Positions 1 to 9,405 are shown, counted from the first letter of the stretch. The stretch: DNA of 64,000 nucleotides from Pseudomonas fildesensis (GCF_001050345.1 NZ_LFMW01000012.1:310001-374000), one strand, 5' to 3'. A program made the numbers and translations. The notes: a model not told the origin generated them from the letters alone.

Positions 1-2548
1 GCTTGCTCGACGGTTTTTCCGCCCCTTGGGACTTTCCCCCAGACGCCGCTTTACCACCACTTTTGGCTTCGCTGAGCAACTGCTGCTTCAACTCGCGGCT
101 TTTGCGCAGCTCGGCGTTTTTTGCCGCCGCATCGCTCGGGCGGTAGGCTTCCGGCGCCTTGTCCTTGGCAGCAGGACGACGCCCGGCCTTGGCCGGGGCA
201 GGCTCGGCAACGGCCGCTTTCGCGGGAGCGCTCTTGCCTTTGCTGGCCGGCGCTGCGGTTTCGCTGCCACGTTTTTTACGGCCAGTCGGTTCGACGGGCT
301 TGTCAGGCATGCCGAAGTCGATCTTGCGCTCGTCAAGGTCGACGCGCATGACCTGCACTTCCACCGTGTCGCCCAAGCGGAAGCTGCGACCGGTGCGCTC
401 GCCCGCCAGGCGGTGATGCACAGGGTCGAAGTGGTAGTAGTCGCCCGGCAAGGCGGTGACGTGCACCAGGCCCTCGACGTAGATATCGGTCAGCTCGACA
501 AACAGGCCAAAACCGGTCACGGCAGTGATCACGCCCGGGAACGACTCGCCCACGCGGTCCTTCATGAACTCGCACTTGAGCCAGTTCACGACGTCGCGGG
601 TGGCTTCGTCGGCGCGGCGCTCGCTCATGGAGCACTGCTCGCCCAACTGTTCCAGGGCCGGTTCGTCGTACGGATAGATCCGCGCCTTCGGAATGGTCAT
701 CGCACCGGCGCGCTTGACGTGCGGGGTGTTCTGCTTGGAATGGATCACACTGCGGATCGCCCGGTGCGTGAGCAGGTCCGGGTAACGGCGAATTGGCGAG
801 GTGAAATGGGTGTACGCCTCGTAATTCAGGCCAAAGTGGCCCTGGTTGTCAGCGCTGTACACCGCCTGGCTCAAGGAGCGCAGCATCACGGTCTGGATCA
901 CATGGTAATCCGGACGGTCCTTGATGCTGGCCAGCAAGGCCTGGTAATCCTTCGGCGTCGGGCCGTCCTTGCCTTTGTGCAGGGACAGGCCGAGCTCACC
1001 GAGGAACGCGCGAAGTTTTTCCAGACGCTCCGGCGGCGGGCCGTCGTGCACCCGGTACAGCGCAGGAATTTCGTGCTTTTTCAGGAATTCAGCGGTAGCC
1101 ACGTTGGCCGCCAGCATGCACTCCTCGATCAGCTTGTGCGCATCGTTACGGGTCGTCGGGGTGATTGCGGCGATCTTGCGCTCGGAACCGAAGACAATCC
1201 GGGTTTCCTGGGTTTCAAAATCGATCGCGCCACGCACATGGCGTGCGCCCAGCAACACCTTGTACAAGGCGTAAAGCTGCTTGAGGTGCGGCACGACATG
1301 GCCGTACTCACCGCGCAGGGCTTTGGCCTCGGTGGTTTTCGGCTGCTCCAGGATGGTACTGACCTTGTTGTAGGTCAGGCGGGCCTGGGAGTGAATCACC
1401 GCTTCGTAGAACTGGTAGTCGGTCATTTCGCCGGTTTTCGAGATAGTCATCTCGCACACCATGGCCAAACGGTCGACTTTCGGGTTCAGGGAGCACAGGC
1501 CGTTGGATAGCTGCTCAGGCAGCATCGGGATCACGCGCTCAGGGAAGTACACCGAGTTGCCGCGCACCTGGGCTTCGTTGTCCAGGGCCGAGCCAATCTT
1601 CACGTAGCTGGACACGTCGGCAATCGCGACGAACAACTTCCAGCCGCCGGAGAACAGGCGCAGTTTGCCGGGCTTGGCTTCGCAGTAGACCGCGTCATCG
1701 AAGTCGCGAGCATCTTCGCCGTCAATGGTGACGAACGGCAGATGGCGCAGGTCGATGCGTTTTTCTTTGTCTTTCTCTTCAACTTCCGGCTTCAGCTTGG
1801 CGGCTTCTTTGAGCACGGCCTCTGGCCAGACGTGGGGAATATCGTAGGTGCGCAATGCAACATCGATTTCCATGCCCGGCGCCATGTAGTTGCCGACTAC
1901 TTCAACGATATCGCCCTGCGGCTGGAAGCGCGGGGTTGGCCAGTGGGTGATTTTCACCTCGACGAACTGACCGACCTTGGCGGCGCCATTGCGACCCGGG
2001 GTCACCAGCACTTCCTGCTGGACCTTCGGGTTATCCGGAATCACAAAGCCGATGCCGCCTTCTTCGAAGTAACGACCGACGATGGACTCATGGGCACGCG
2101 ACACCACTTCGACGATCACGCCTTCACGGCGACCACGACGGTCCAGGCCGGAAACGCGGGCCAGAGCCCGGTCACCATCGAATACCAGGCGCATTTGCGC
2201 CGGGCTCATGAACAGGTCGTCACTGCCATCATCCGGGATCAGGAAGCCGAAACCGTCACGGTGGCCGGCGATGCGGCCAAGGATCAGGTCGAGCTTGTCC
2301 ACGGGCGCGTAGGTGCCACGGCGGGTGTAGATCAGTTGAGCATCGCGCTCCATGGCACGCAAACGGCGGCGCAGGGCTTCGAGCTGGTCTTCGGTGGTCA
2401 GACCGAATTCTTCAACCAGCTGCTCGCGGCTAGCAGGCGAACCCCGATCGGCGAGGTGCGCCAGGATCAGTTCACGGCTAGGAATAGGGTTTTCATATTT
2501 TTCCGCTTCACGAGCGGCCTCGGGATCGAGGGACTGCCAATCGGCCAT
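1..2548 (-). CDS. rnr: Ribonuclease R (3' end cut by window edge)
   Basis: Processive 3'-5' exoribonuclease of the RNase II/RNB family that degrades structured RNA and takes part in rRNA and tmRNA-linked quality control in the cytoplasm. About 849 residues are visible: an N-terminal winged-helix region (about 20-85), cold-shock domains, the RNB catalytic domain with the Asp cluster DARDFDDAV (around residue 283), an S1 domain (about 655-745) and a long Lys/Ala-rich basic tail still open at base 1. The tail is typical of RNase R and absent from RNase II. The start is the ATG at 2548 (MADWQSLDPE). The truncation is only the window edge. Identity is very secure from domain order and length. Confidence 0.97.
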   Translation of the reverse strand, partial: MADWQSLDPEAAREAEKYENPIPSRELILAHLADRGSPASREQLVEEFGLTTEDQLEALRRRLRAMERDAQLIYTRRGTYAPVDKLDLILGRIAGHRDGFGFLIPDDGSDDLFMSPAQMRLVFDGDRALARVSGLDRRGRREGVIVEVVSRAHESIVGRYFEEGGIGFVIPDNPKVQQEVLVTPGRNGAAKVGQFVEVKITHWPTPRFQPQGDIVEVVGNYMAPGMEIDVALRTYDIPHVWPEAVLKEAAKLKPEVEEKDKEKRIDLRHLPFVTIDGEDARDFDDAVYCEAKPGKLRLFSGGWKLFVAIADVSSYVKIGSALDNEAQVRGNSVYFPERVIPMLPEQLSNGLCSLNPKVDRLAMVCEMTISKTGEMTDYQFYEAVIHSQARLTYNKVSTILEQPKTTEAKALRGEYGHVVPHLKQLYALYKVLLGARHVRGAIDFETQETRIVFGSERKIAAITPTTRNDAHKLIEECMLAANVATAEFLKKHEIPALYRVHDGPPPERLEKLRAFLGELGLSLHKGKDGPTPKDYQALLASIKDRPDYHVIQTVMLRSLSQAVYSADNQGHFGLNYEAYTHFTSPIRRYPDLLTHRAIRSVIHSKQNTPHVKRAGAMTIPKARIYPYDEPALEQLGEQCSMSERRADEATRDVVNWLKCEFMKDRVGESFPGVITAVTGFGLFVELTDIYVEGLVHVTALPGDYYHFDPVHHRLAGERTGRSFRLGDTVEVQVMRVDLDERKIDFGMPDKPVEPTGRKKRGSETAAPASKGKSAPAKAAVAEPAPAKAGRRPAAKDKAPEAYRPSDAAAKNAELRKSRELKQQLLSEAKSGGKAASGGKSQGAEKPSSK

Positions 2549-2709
2549 TAGAGAGTTTTCACCTTGTCTATATGCGGGTTAGTTTGGCATACGCGTATTG
2601 AAACGGGAAATTTCAGGCATCAACAAGCCGTTAAAAGCCCTTTACAGCCGCCGGAAAGCACCTTGCACGACCATTGGCGAAATTTTCCAGGCTTTTTTCA
2701 TTCCAGGGG

Positions 2710-2738
2710 TTTACAGCCAAAAGCCCTCTCCGTATAGT
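2710..2738 (+). promoter_or_regulatory. Sigma-70 promoter of first tRNA-Leu
   Basis: TTTACA (2710-2715) and TATAGT (2733-2738) are separated by exactly 17 bases and lie about 35 bases before the tRNA. The same pair at the same spacing precedes the second tRNA copy, which supports a functional promoter. Confidence 0.8.
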
Positions 2739-2772
2739 GCGCGCCATCGACGACGGCAACGTCCAAGATACT

Positions 2773-2859
2773 GCCCAGATGGTGAAATTGGTAGACACGC
2801 CAGCTTCAGGTGCTGGTGACCGCAAGGTCGTGGAAGTTCGAGTCTTCTTCTGGGCACCA
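2773..2859 (+). tRNA. tRNA-Leu (anticodon CAG), copy 1
   Basis: An 87-nt class II tRNA with long variable arm. Acceptor arms GCCCAGA and TCTGGGC pair, the anticodon stem CCAGC/GCTGG closes a loop TTCAGGT giving anticodon CAG (reads CUG), the T-arm contains GTTCGAGTC, and CCA is encoded. It has its own promoter and terminator and is identical over its whole length to the copy at 3037-3123. Confidence 0.97.
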
Positions 2860-2893
2860 ATTCAAAACTTGAGGTTTTTACCTTGAGTCTCAC

Positions 2894-2917
2894 AAAAACC
2901 CGCGAAAGCGGGTTTTT
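2894..2917 (+). terminator. Rho-independent terminator after tRNA-Leu copy 1
   Basis: Stem CCCGC/GCGGG with a GAAA tetraloop, flanked by A5 and T5, starts 35 bases after the tRNA. The same hairpin follows the second copy. Confidence 0.88.
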
Positions 2918-2974
2918 GCGTTTCATGCCTTTGATTTTTAAAAGAAAACTTGATTTATATTTTTGAATCAGGGG

Positions 2975-3003
2975 TTTACAGATCAAAAAGGCCTCCGTAT
3001 AGT
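2975..3003 (+). promoter_or_regulatory. Sigma-70 promoter of second tRNA-Leu
   Basis: TTTACA (2975-2980), a 17-base spacer and TATAGT (2998-3003). Same boxes and spacing as the first unit, so the second tRNA is independently transcribed. Confidence 0.8.
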
Positions 3004-3036
3004 TCGCCCATCAACAGCGGCAACGTTGCTGATAAT

Positions 3037-3123
3037 GCCCAGATGGTGAAATTGGTAGACACGCCAGCTTCAGGTGCTGGTGACCGCAAGGTCGTGGAAG
3101 TTCGAGTCTTCTTCTGGGCACCA
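3037..3123 (+). tRNA. tRNA-Leu (anticodon CAG), copy 2
   Basis: Identical 87-nt sequence to the copy 264 bases upstream, with the same CAG anticodon and encoded CCA. Promoter, leader and terminator are also similar, so the whole transcription unit looks duplicated. CUG is the dominant leucine codon in high-GC pseudomonads, which fits two copies. Confidence 0.97.
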
Positions 3124-3156
3124 ATTTGAAACTCAAGGTTCAACCTTGAGCCTCCC

Positions 3157-3179
3157 AAAACCCGCGAAAGCGGGTTTTT
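3157..3179 (+). terminator. Rho-independent terminator after tRNA-Leu copy 2
   Basis: A4-CCCGC-GAAA-GCGGG-T5, the same hairpin as after copy 1, beginning 33 bases after the CCA end. Confidence 0.88.
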
Positions 3180-3304
3180 GCGTTTCTGACGTTTGAAAAC
3201 TTCGGCCTCGATTCCCGCCTCAGCCTCACTTGAGAAGCTTTATCGTTTATCCTCCCCCTATAAATCGGCAATGATTTGTTGCACTTAAGCGAGGAAAACT
3301 TCGG

Positions 3305-4330
3305 ATGATGATCCGCGATACCCGTCTCAAGACATCCCTTCTGCGTGGCCTTTCCATCACTCTACTCGGCCTGACCCTGCTCTCACCCGCCGCCTATTCC
3401 GCCGACAAGGCGCCCCTGACCTTGTATAACGGCCAACACAAAGAAGTCGGCGATGAGCTCGCCAAGGCCTTCGAAGCCAAGACCGGCATTCACGTCAACG
3501 TGCGCAAAGGCAGCAGCAACCAGCTCGCCAGCCAGGTTGTCGAAGAAGGCGACCGCTCTCCTGCCGACGTGATCTACACCGAAGAATCGCCGCCACTGAA
3601 CAAACTCGGCGAGCAAGGCTTGCTGGCGAAGATCGACGCCAGCACCCTCGACGTACTGCCCAAGGACTACGTCGGCAGCAAGGGCGACTGGATGGGCGTA
3701 ACCGCGCGCACTCGCGTCGTGGCCTTCAACCCGAAATTGATCGCTGAAAAAGACCTGCCCAAGTCGGTACTCGATTTCGCCGGCCCCGAATGGCAAGGCA
3801 AAGTCGGCTTCGTACCTACCAGCGGTGCCTTCCAGGAACAAGCCGTGGCAATCATCAAGCTGCATGGCCGCGAAGCCGCTGAAGAATGGCTGACCGGCCT
3901 GCGCGCCTTTGGCAAGGTCTACAGCAACAACATGGTGGCCCTCAAGGCCGTGGAAAACGGCGAAGTGGCCACCGTCCTGGTGAACAACTACTACTGGTTT
4001 GCCCTGAAAAAGGAAAAAACCAATCTGGATTCCCAGCTGCATTACTTCACCAATGGTGATGCGGGCGGACTGATCACCGTGTCTTCCGCTGCAGCACTGA
4101 AATCCAGTAAACACCCGAAAGAAGCCCAACAACTGCTGGCATTCATGACCAGTGAAGAAGGCCAGCGCGTGATCACCAATACCTCGGCCGAATACCCGCT
4201 GCGCAAGGGCATGGAATCCAACCGCGGCCTCAAGCCTTTCAGCGAGCTGCAACCTCCGAAAGTCACGCCCGCCGACCTGGGCAATGCCGAAGAAGCCCTG
4301 GACCTGGAACGTGACGTTGGCTTGAACTGA
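3305..4330 (+). CDS. Ferric iron ABC transporter, periplasmic substrate-binding protein (FbpA/HitA-like)
   Basis: Periplasmic receptor of a Fe(3+) uptake ABC system. 341 residues with an N-terminal signal peptide (basic start, hydrophobic stretch, cleavage near AYSA-DKAP). The fold matches extracellular solute-binding family 1, and the Tyr pair at 229-230 (NNYYWF) corresponds to the two tyrosines that ligate ferric iron in FbpA proteins. Start is the first of two ATGs (3305 or 3308) after GAGGA at 3291. The stop overlaps the permease start by one base (TGATG), so the two are translationally coupled. I see no convincing Fur box in the 120 bases upstream. A different anion-bridged metal or phosphonate-type substrate cannot be excluded from sequence alone. 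Confidence 0.9.
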   Translation: MMIRDTRLKTSLLRGLSITLLGLTLLSPAAYSADKAPLTLYNGQHKEVGDELAKAFEAKTGIHVNVRKGSSNQLASQVVEEGDRSPADVIYTEESPPLNKLGEQGLLAKIDASTLDVLPKDYVGSKGDWMGVTARTRVVAFNPKLIAEKDLPKSVLDFAGPEWQGKVGFVPTSGAFQEQAVAIIKLHGREAAEEWLTGLRAFGKVYSNNMVALKAVENGEVATVLVNNYYWFALKKEKTNLDSQLHYFTNGDAGGLITVSSAAALKSSKHPKEAQQLLAFMTSEEGQRVITNTSAEYPLRKGMESNRGLKPFSELQPPKVTPADLGNAEEALDLERDVGLN

Positions 4331-5895
4331 TGAACCCATCGCTACCCGCCCCCGCCCTTCGCGGGGGTTTCAGCCCGCGACGCAAACGCCCGTCGATCTG
4401 GCTGTTGCTACCCGTCCTGCTTCTGGTGGGCCTGAGCCTGCTGCCACTGGTGTATGTCGGGCTCAAAGCCTGGCAAGCCGGCTGGGCGGAGGCGGTGCAT
4501 CTGCTGTGGCGGCCCTACGTCTTTGGGCTGCTGCGCAACACCCTCGCGCTGATGGTCGGCGTGACGGTGGCGTGCGGGGTGATCGGCCTGTCCCTGGCTT
4601 GGCTGCTGGAACGCAGCAACCTGCCGGGGCGGCGCATCTGGGGCGTGATCCTGTGCCTGCCGTTCGCCGTTCCGGCGTTTGTCAGCAGCTTTACCTGGGT
4701 GTCGCTGAGCGCCAATTTCGAAGGGCTCGGCGGGGCGATCCTGGTGATGACCCTGTCCAAATACCCGCTGGTGTTCCTGCCGGTGGCGGCGACCCTGCGT
4801 AATCTCGATCCTTCCCTTGAGGAGTCCGCCCGTACCCTGGGGCTGAATCGCTGGGGTGTATTTTTCCGGATTACCTTGCCGTTGCTGTGGCCATCGCTGC
4901 TGGCCGGGGCGCTGTTGATCGCGCTGCATATGCTGGTGGAGTTCGGCGCACTGTCGATCATCGGCCTGCAAACCTTCACCACGGCGATCTACCAGCAATT
5001 CGAACTGGAATTCAGCAATGCCAACGCCGCGATGCTGTCAGCGGTGTTGCTGGTGATGTGCCTGACGCTGCTGTGGCTGGAGTTGCGCGTGCGCGGCAAG
5101 GGCCGACACGTACGCATCGGCCAGGGCGCGGCGCGGCATGCCGAACAGGTGGCGCTGGGCAAGTGGGCGCCGCTGGGGCAGCTGTATTGCCTGGCGCTGG
5201 CGAGCATCGGCAGCGGCATTCCGCTGGGCATGCTCGGGTATTGGTTGGCGGTGGGTTCTTCGGCGGCGTTTCCGGTGGCCGAGATCAGCGAGGCGCTGCT
5301 GTCCTCCCTGGCGCTGTCCCTTGGTGGAGCAGCACTTTGCCTGATGCTGGCGGTGCCGGTCGGGTTGCTGGTGGTGCGCTACAAAGGCCAGCTGGCGATC
5401 TGGGCCGAGCGCCTGCCGTACCTGCTGCACGCCCTGCCCGGCCTGGTGATTGCGTTGACGCTGGTGTATTTCGCGCTGCATTACGTGCCGGCGCTGTATC
5501 AGACGTCGGCGTTGTTGCTGATCGCTTATGCGCTGTTGTTTTTACCGCTGGCCCAGGCGCCGATTCGTACGGCCTTGAACAAGGCCGCGCCGCAGCTGGA
5601 AGAGGCCGCGCGCACGCTCGGTGCATCGTCGTTCAGTGCGTTTTGCCGGGTGACCTTGCCGATTATCTTCCCGGCATTGGGTGCGGCGTTTGCGCTGGTA
5701 TTTCTCGATGCCATGAAGGAGTTGACGGCGACCTTGCTGCTCAGTCCGACCGGGTTAAACACTTTGGCGACGGCGGTGTGGGCGCATACCTCGAATGTAG
5801 AATTCGCGGCAGCGGCGCCCTATGCGGCGTTGTTGATTCTGGTGTCGGGGTTGCCGGTATATCTACTGACGACTCGGATGTATCTGAGCCGCTGA
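4330..5895 (+). CDS. Ferric iron ABC transporter, permease (FbpB/HitB-like)
   Basis: Inner-membrane permease of 521 residues built of two tandem six-helix modules, each ending in a cytoplasmic coupling loop with the EAA-type motif (EESARTLGLNRWG near residue 165 and EEAARTLGASSFS near 425). This fused two-module arrangement is typical of FbpB/ThiP/CysT-like iron permeases. Its ATG overlaps the binding-protein stop. No ATP-binding subunit follows: the next gene is a convergent chemoreceptor beyond a repeat, so the ATPase must be encoded elsewhere. P. aeruginosa hitAB is likewise a two-gene unit. Confidence 0.92.
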   Translation: MNPSLPAPALRGGFSPRRKRPSIWLLLPVLLLVGLSLLPLVYVGLKAWQAGWAEAVHLLWRPYVFGLLRNTLALMVGVTVACGVIGLSLAWLLERSNLPGRRIWGVILCLPFAVPAFVSSFTWVSLSANFEGLGGAILVMTLSKYPLVFLPVAATLRNLDPSLEESARTLGLNRWGVFFRITLPLLWPSLLAGALLIALHMLVEFGALSIIGLQTFTTAIYQQFELEFSNANAAMLSAVLLVMCLTLLWLELRVRGKGRHVRIGQGAARHAEQVALGKWAPLGQLYCLALASIGSGIPLGMLGYWLAVGSSAAFPVAEISEALLSSLALSLGGAALCLMLAVPVGLLVVRYKGQLAIWAERLPYLLHALPGLVIALTLVYFALHYVPALYQTSALLLIAYALLFLPLAQAPIRTALNKAAPQLEEAARTLGASSFSAFCRVTLPIIFPALGAAFALVFLDAMKELTATLLLSPTGLNTLATAVWAHTSNVEFAAAAPYAALLILVSGLPVYLLTTRMYLSR

Positions 5896-5901
5896 ACCGC
5901 T

Positions 5902-5968
5902 ATCGGGAGCAAGCCCCCTCGCACATTTTGGAATGCGCTCCAAATGTGGGAGGGGGCTTGCTCCCGAT
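5902..5968. repeat. REP doublet (REPIN-like palindrome)
   Basis: Two inverted arms ATCGGGAGCAAGCCCCCTC and GAGGGGGCTTGCTCCCGAT enclose about 29 bases. The element fills the gap between convergent permease and chemoreceptor genes. The same arms recur at 32700-32794. Confidence 0.85.
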
Positions 5969-5987
5969 GACGGCGGAACAGACGACA

Positions 5988-7922
5988 TCAGGCCCGGAAC
6001 TGCCCCAAACTCGCCTTCAACTGCGCGGCCAACCCATCCAGCACCTTGCCACTGGCCGTAGTCTCCACCACCGCCTGCGCGGCACGCTCGGCCTGGGCAT
6101 GTATCACCTCGACCCGCCCACGCACCGCATGTGCGCCCTGCGCCTGGTGCTCGGCCGCGCGAGTGGCCAGGCCAATCGCCGCATGCACTTGCTCCACCGA
6201 AGCCTGCACCGTCTGCTGCAAGCGCACGCTGTCGCGTAACACCAGCAAACCTTCGCTGGCTTGACGACCGGCTTTGCCGATGGTCTCCACCGCCTCGCGC
6301 GCACCTTGCTGCAACGCCACGATATGCGCCTGGATATCGCCGGTAGAGCTTTGGGTCTTGCTGGCCAGTGCACGCACTTCGTCCGCCACCACTGCAAAGC
6401 CGCGCCCGGTCTCGCCGGCACGCGCAGCTTCGATCGCGGCGTTGAGGGCCAGCAAATTGGTTTGCTCGGCGATGCCGTGGATCACCGTCAGCACCACTTC
6501 GATCTGCTCGCTCTGCTGGGCCAGGCGCTCGATGACCTTGGAACCGGCCTGCACCTGCCCCGCCAACGCTTCGATCAAGCTGCCGACTTCGGCCGAAGTG
6601 CGTGAGTTCTCATCAGTGGCCTGACGAATATCCACCACCTGCTGCAGCGCGGCTTGCATGGCATGGCTTTCAGCCTGGGCTTCGTCGGCCATTTGCGACA
6701 GTGCGCGCAAGCTCTCGGCCACCTCATCACGCTGCAAACCAGCCGCCGCATCGGCACCGGCATTGCGCAAAGTCATGGCGCCGATTTCCACGCCCGTACG
6801 CTGGGCCACATCGCCCGCTTCGCGCACGATGGGCTGCAACTTATCCACAAAGCGGTTGACCGCTGAGGCCATGTCGCCGATTTCGTCCCTGCTGCTGATT
6901 TGCACGCGCTTGGTGAGGTCGCCATCGCCCGCCGCCAGATCATCCATAGCTGCAATCAACAGCTTCAGGCGATTGACCACACGGCGCCCCAGCACCACGG
7001 CGATCAACAGCAACACGCCGAAGCCAACCACCGCGAGCCCCATGCCGATGCGCCAGCGCAAAGTACCTGCCGCTTCCTGCACAGCGCCGGTGGTGTTGGC
7101 GGTCATCTGGGTCGCAGTGGCTTGCGCCGACTGCAAGCGAGCGCCCATGGCGGCCGCGCTATCGGCCGCTGCGCCTTTGATGCTGTCTGCGACCAACTGA
7201 TCACCGCTGGCGATCAGAGCTGCAAAACGCTTATCCAGCGCTTGCAGATCGGCCTCTACCGAGGCAGTCGAGACGCCCATGCGGACTTTGCCGATCTCTA
7301 CCCCGTTGGGGCTGATAGACGCTTCGACGTAGTACACGGAAGGGTCGTTCTTGGCCGCATCCAGCACTTTATCCAAGGCACGATCACCCGCGCCCTTTGC
7401 CAGCAGTGCCTGGTTGATCGGATTTTCCCGGTTCAGATAGCGAGTCAGATGTTCGCCCGCAGCGTCGTCGTAAACCACGAACAACACATTGGGGTTGCGC
7501 TGGGCGCGACGGGCAAACTCCGACAGCGTCGGCACGTCGCTGTCCCACATGGCGCGGGGCGCCACCGAGGCCAGAAGTTGCGCCATGTCATTGGCGGAGT
7601 CTTGCAGGTCTTTTTCCAGGGTCGCACGCAGTTGCTTCTGCTCTCCCTGCAGGCGCGTGGAAAGCCCTGCTGTCAGACGCTGGCGGGTGCTGGCGGACAA
7701 GCTGTCCAGGCTGGAGGTGACTTCCTTACCGGCCTGGGCCAATTCGCCGGACAGTTTCTGGCTGTCGATCCCCAGGCGATTGCCCAAATCAGCTTCCAGC
7801 GCCGTGACCGTGCTCCGGGTTAGAGCGACCGCCACCAGCACTTGCACCAAAAGAGCGATACCTAGGGTAACGAACACCGGCCGCAATAGACGACTTTGTA
7901 ACAATGAGAGAACGGCAGACAT
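5988..7922 (-). CDS. Methyl-accepting chemotaxis protein
   Basis: Transmembrane chemoreceptor of 644 residues. A first membrane helix lies at about 10-32, followed by a periplasmic sensor of about 260 residues, a second helix at about 297-318, a HAMP domain with the conserved DEIGDMA segment, and a cytoplasmic signalling coiled coil whose hairpin tip carries GIAEQTNLLALNAAIEAARA and GRGFAVVADEVRALA. No CheR/CheB-docking pentapeptide ends the protein. The ATG at 7922 is preferred over an upstream in-frame start because GGAGGG sits 7 bases before it. No FliA-type promoter was seen upstream. The ligand cannot be inferred; proximity to iron uptake genes is only suggestive. Confidence 0.93.
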   Translation of the reverse strand: MSAVLSLLQSRLLRPVFVTLGIALLVQVLVAVALTRSTVTALEADLGNRLGIDSQKLSGELAQAGKEVTSSLDSLSASTRQRLTAGLSTRLQGEQKQLRATLEKDLQDSANDMAQLLASVAPRAMWDSDVPTLSEFARRAQRNPNVLFVVYDDAAGEHLTRYLNRENPINQALLAKGAGDRALDKVLDAAKNDPSVYYVEASISPNGVEIGKVRMGVSTASVEADLQALDKRFAALIASGDQLVADSIKGAAADSAAAMGARLQSAQATATQMTANTTGAVQEAAGTLRWRIGMGLAVVGFGVLLLIAVVLGRRVVNRLKLLIAAMDDLAAGDGDLTKRVQISSRDEIGDMASAVNRFVDKLQPIVREAGDVAQRTGVEIGAMTLRNAGADAAAGLQRDEVAESLRALSQMADEAQAESHAMQAALQQVVDIRQATDENSRTSAEVGSLIEALAGQVQAGSKVIERLAQQSEQIEVVLTVIHGIAEQTNLLALNAAIEAARAGETGRGFAVVADEVRALASKTQSSTGDIQAHIVALQQGAREAVETIGKAGRQASEGLLVLRDSVRLQQTVQASVEQVHAAIGLATRAAEHQAQGAHAVRGRVEVIHAQAERAAQAVVETTASGKVLDGLAAQLKASLGQFRA

Positions 7923-8014
7923 CGGGAATCCCTCCACCACAGGCGCCATTATTTTGATAGCACCGCGAAAGAAAGAAACACAGCAAGGGTCGTGCCGCTT
8001 GGCGAACTGATACG

Positions 8015-8040
8015 AAAAAGGGCTCCCGAAGGAGCCCTTT
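8015..8040 (-). terminator. Terminator after purA
   Basis: A 10-bp perfect stem (AAAGGGCTCC/GGAGCCCTTT) with a 4-base loop, followed on the minus strand by a T run. It starts about 20 bases after the purA stop. A shorter T run on the other side could let it work both ways. Confidence 0.85.
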
Positions 8041-8061
8041 GCTTTTTACATCAACAGCTTA

Positions 8062-9351
8062 TTAAGCGAACGGGTGACGCAGAACGATGGTCTCGTTGCG
8101 ATCCGGGCCCGTCGAAATAATGTCAATCGGCGCGCCGATCAGCTCTTCAACACGCTTGATGTAAGCACGCGCGTTGGCTGGCAGCTCTTCCAGGGTTTTG
8201 GCACCCACGGTCGACTCGGTCCAGCCCGGTACTTCTTCGTACACTGGGTGCAGACCCACGTAGCTGTCAGCGTCAGTCGGAGCAACGTCCTTACCTTCTG
8301 CATCTTTGTAGCCGACGCAGATATTGATGGTTTCCAGACCGTCGAGTACGTCCAGCTTGGTCAGGCAGATGCCCGAAATGCTGTTCACATCGATAGCGCG
8401 ACGCAGGATGACGGCATCGAACCAGCCACAACGACGAGCACGGCCGGTGGTCGCGCCGAACTCGTGACCTTGTTTAGCCAGGTGTGCACCGACTTCGTCG
8501 AACAGCTCAGTCGGGAATGGACCCGAACCTACGCGAGTGGTGTAAGCCTTGGTGATGCCCAGGATGTAGTCCAGGAACATAGGGCCAACACCCGAACCGG
8601 TAGCAACGCCGCCAGCGGTAGTGTTAGAACTGGTCACGTACGGGTAGGTACCGTGGTCGATGTCCAGCAACGAACCTTGAGCGCCTTCGAACATGATGTC
8701 TTTGCCAGCGCGACGCAGGTCGTGCAACTCGGCAGTCACGTCCAACATCAGCGGCTTGAGCAGCTCAGCGTATTCCTTGCATTCGGCCAGGGTCTTGTCG
8801 AATTCAATGGCTGGCTCTTTGTAGTAACCCACCAGCATGAAGTTGTGGTATTCCACCAGTTCACGCAGTTTGTCTTCAAAGCGCGGCATGTTGAGCAGGT
8901 CGCCAACACGCAGGCCACGACGCGCGACCTTGTCTTCGTAGGCCGGGCCGATGCCGCGACCGGTGGTGCCGATCTTCAGCTCGCCACGGGCCTTTTCACG
9001 GGCCTGGTCCAGCGCAACGTGGAAGGACAGGATCAGCGGGCAGGACGGGCTGATACGCAGGCGCTCACGCACCGGTACGCCTTTCTCTTCCAGCTTGGTG
9101 ATCTCGCGCAGCAGGGCATCCGGTGCAACCACTACGCCGTTGCCGATCAGGCACTGCACGCCTTCGCGCAGTACGCCCGACGGAATCAGGTGCAAGACGG
9201 TTTTTTCGCCATCGATGACCAGGGTGTGGCCAGCGTTGTGGCCGCCTTGGTAGCGCACTACGGCGGCAGCATGTTCGGTCAGCAGATCAACGATCTTGCC
9301 TTTGCCCTCATCACCCCATTGGGTGCCCAGGACTACGACATTCTTACCCAT
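8062..9351 (-). CDS. purA: Adenylosuccinate synthetase
   Basis: Converts IMP and aspartate to adenylosuccinate using GTP, the first committed step from IMP to AMP. 429 residues, the normal bacterial length. The N-terminal phosphate-binding loop LGTQWGDEGKGK, the GGHNAGHT segment and the GTTGRGIGPAYEDK segment are all present. The start at 9351 (MGKNVVVLG) is preferred over an upstream in-frame codon and is preceded by GAGGA. It lies 54 bases after hisZ on the same strand, so hisZ-purA are probably cotranscribed and end at the terminator at 8015-8040. Confidence 0.98.
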   Translation of the reverse strand: MGKNVVVLGTQWGDEGKGKIVDLLTEHAAAVVRYQGGHNAGHTLVIDGEKTVLHLIPSGVLREGVQCLIGNGVVVAPDALLREITKLEEKGVPVRERLRISPSCPLILSFHVALDQAREKARGELKIGTTGRGIGPAYEDKVARRGLRVGDLLNMPRFEDKLRELVEYHNFMLVGYYKEPAIEFDKTLAECKEYAELLKPLMLDVTAELHDLRRAGKDIMFEGAQGSLLDIDHGTYPYVTSSNTTAGGVATGSGVGPMFLDYILGITKAYTTRVGSGPFPTELFDEVGAHLAKQGHEFGATTGRARRCGWFDAVILRRAIDVNSISGICLTKLDVLDGLETINICVGYKDAEGKDVAPTDADSYVGLHPVYEEVPGWTESTVGAKTLEELPANARAYIKRVEELIGAPIDIISTGPDRNETIVLRHPFA

Positions 9352-9405
9352 AACACTTGTCCTCATTCGCGCAAACTTGGTGCCGGCATTGGCCGGCAGG
9401 AAAAC

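Noticed and set aside
3181..3300. Fur box or promoter before the iron-binding protein gene
   Set aside because: TTGAGA and TATAAA are present but 23 bases apart, and no stretch resembles the Fur consensus well enough.
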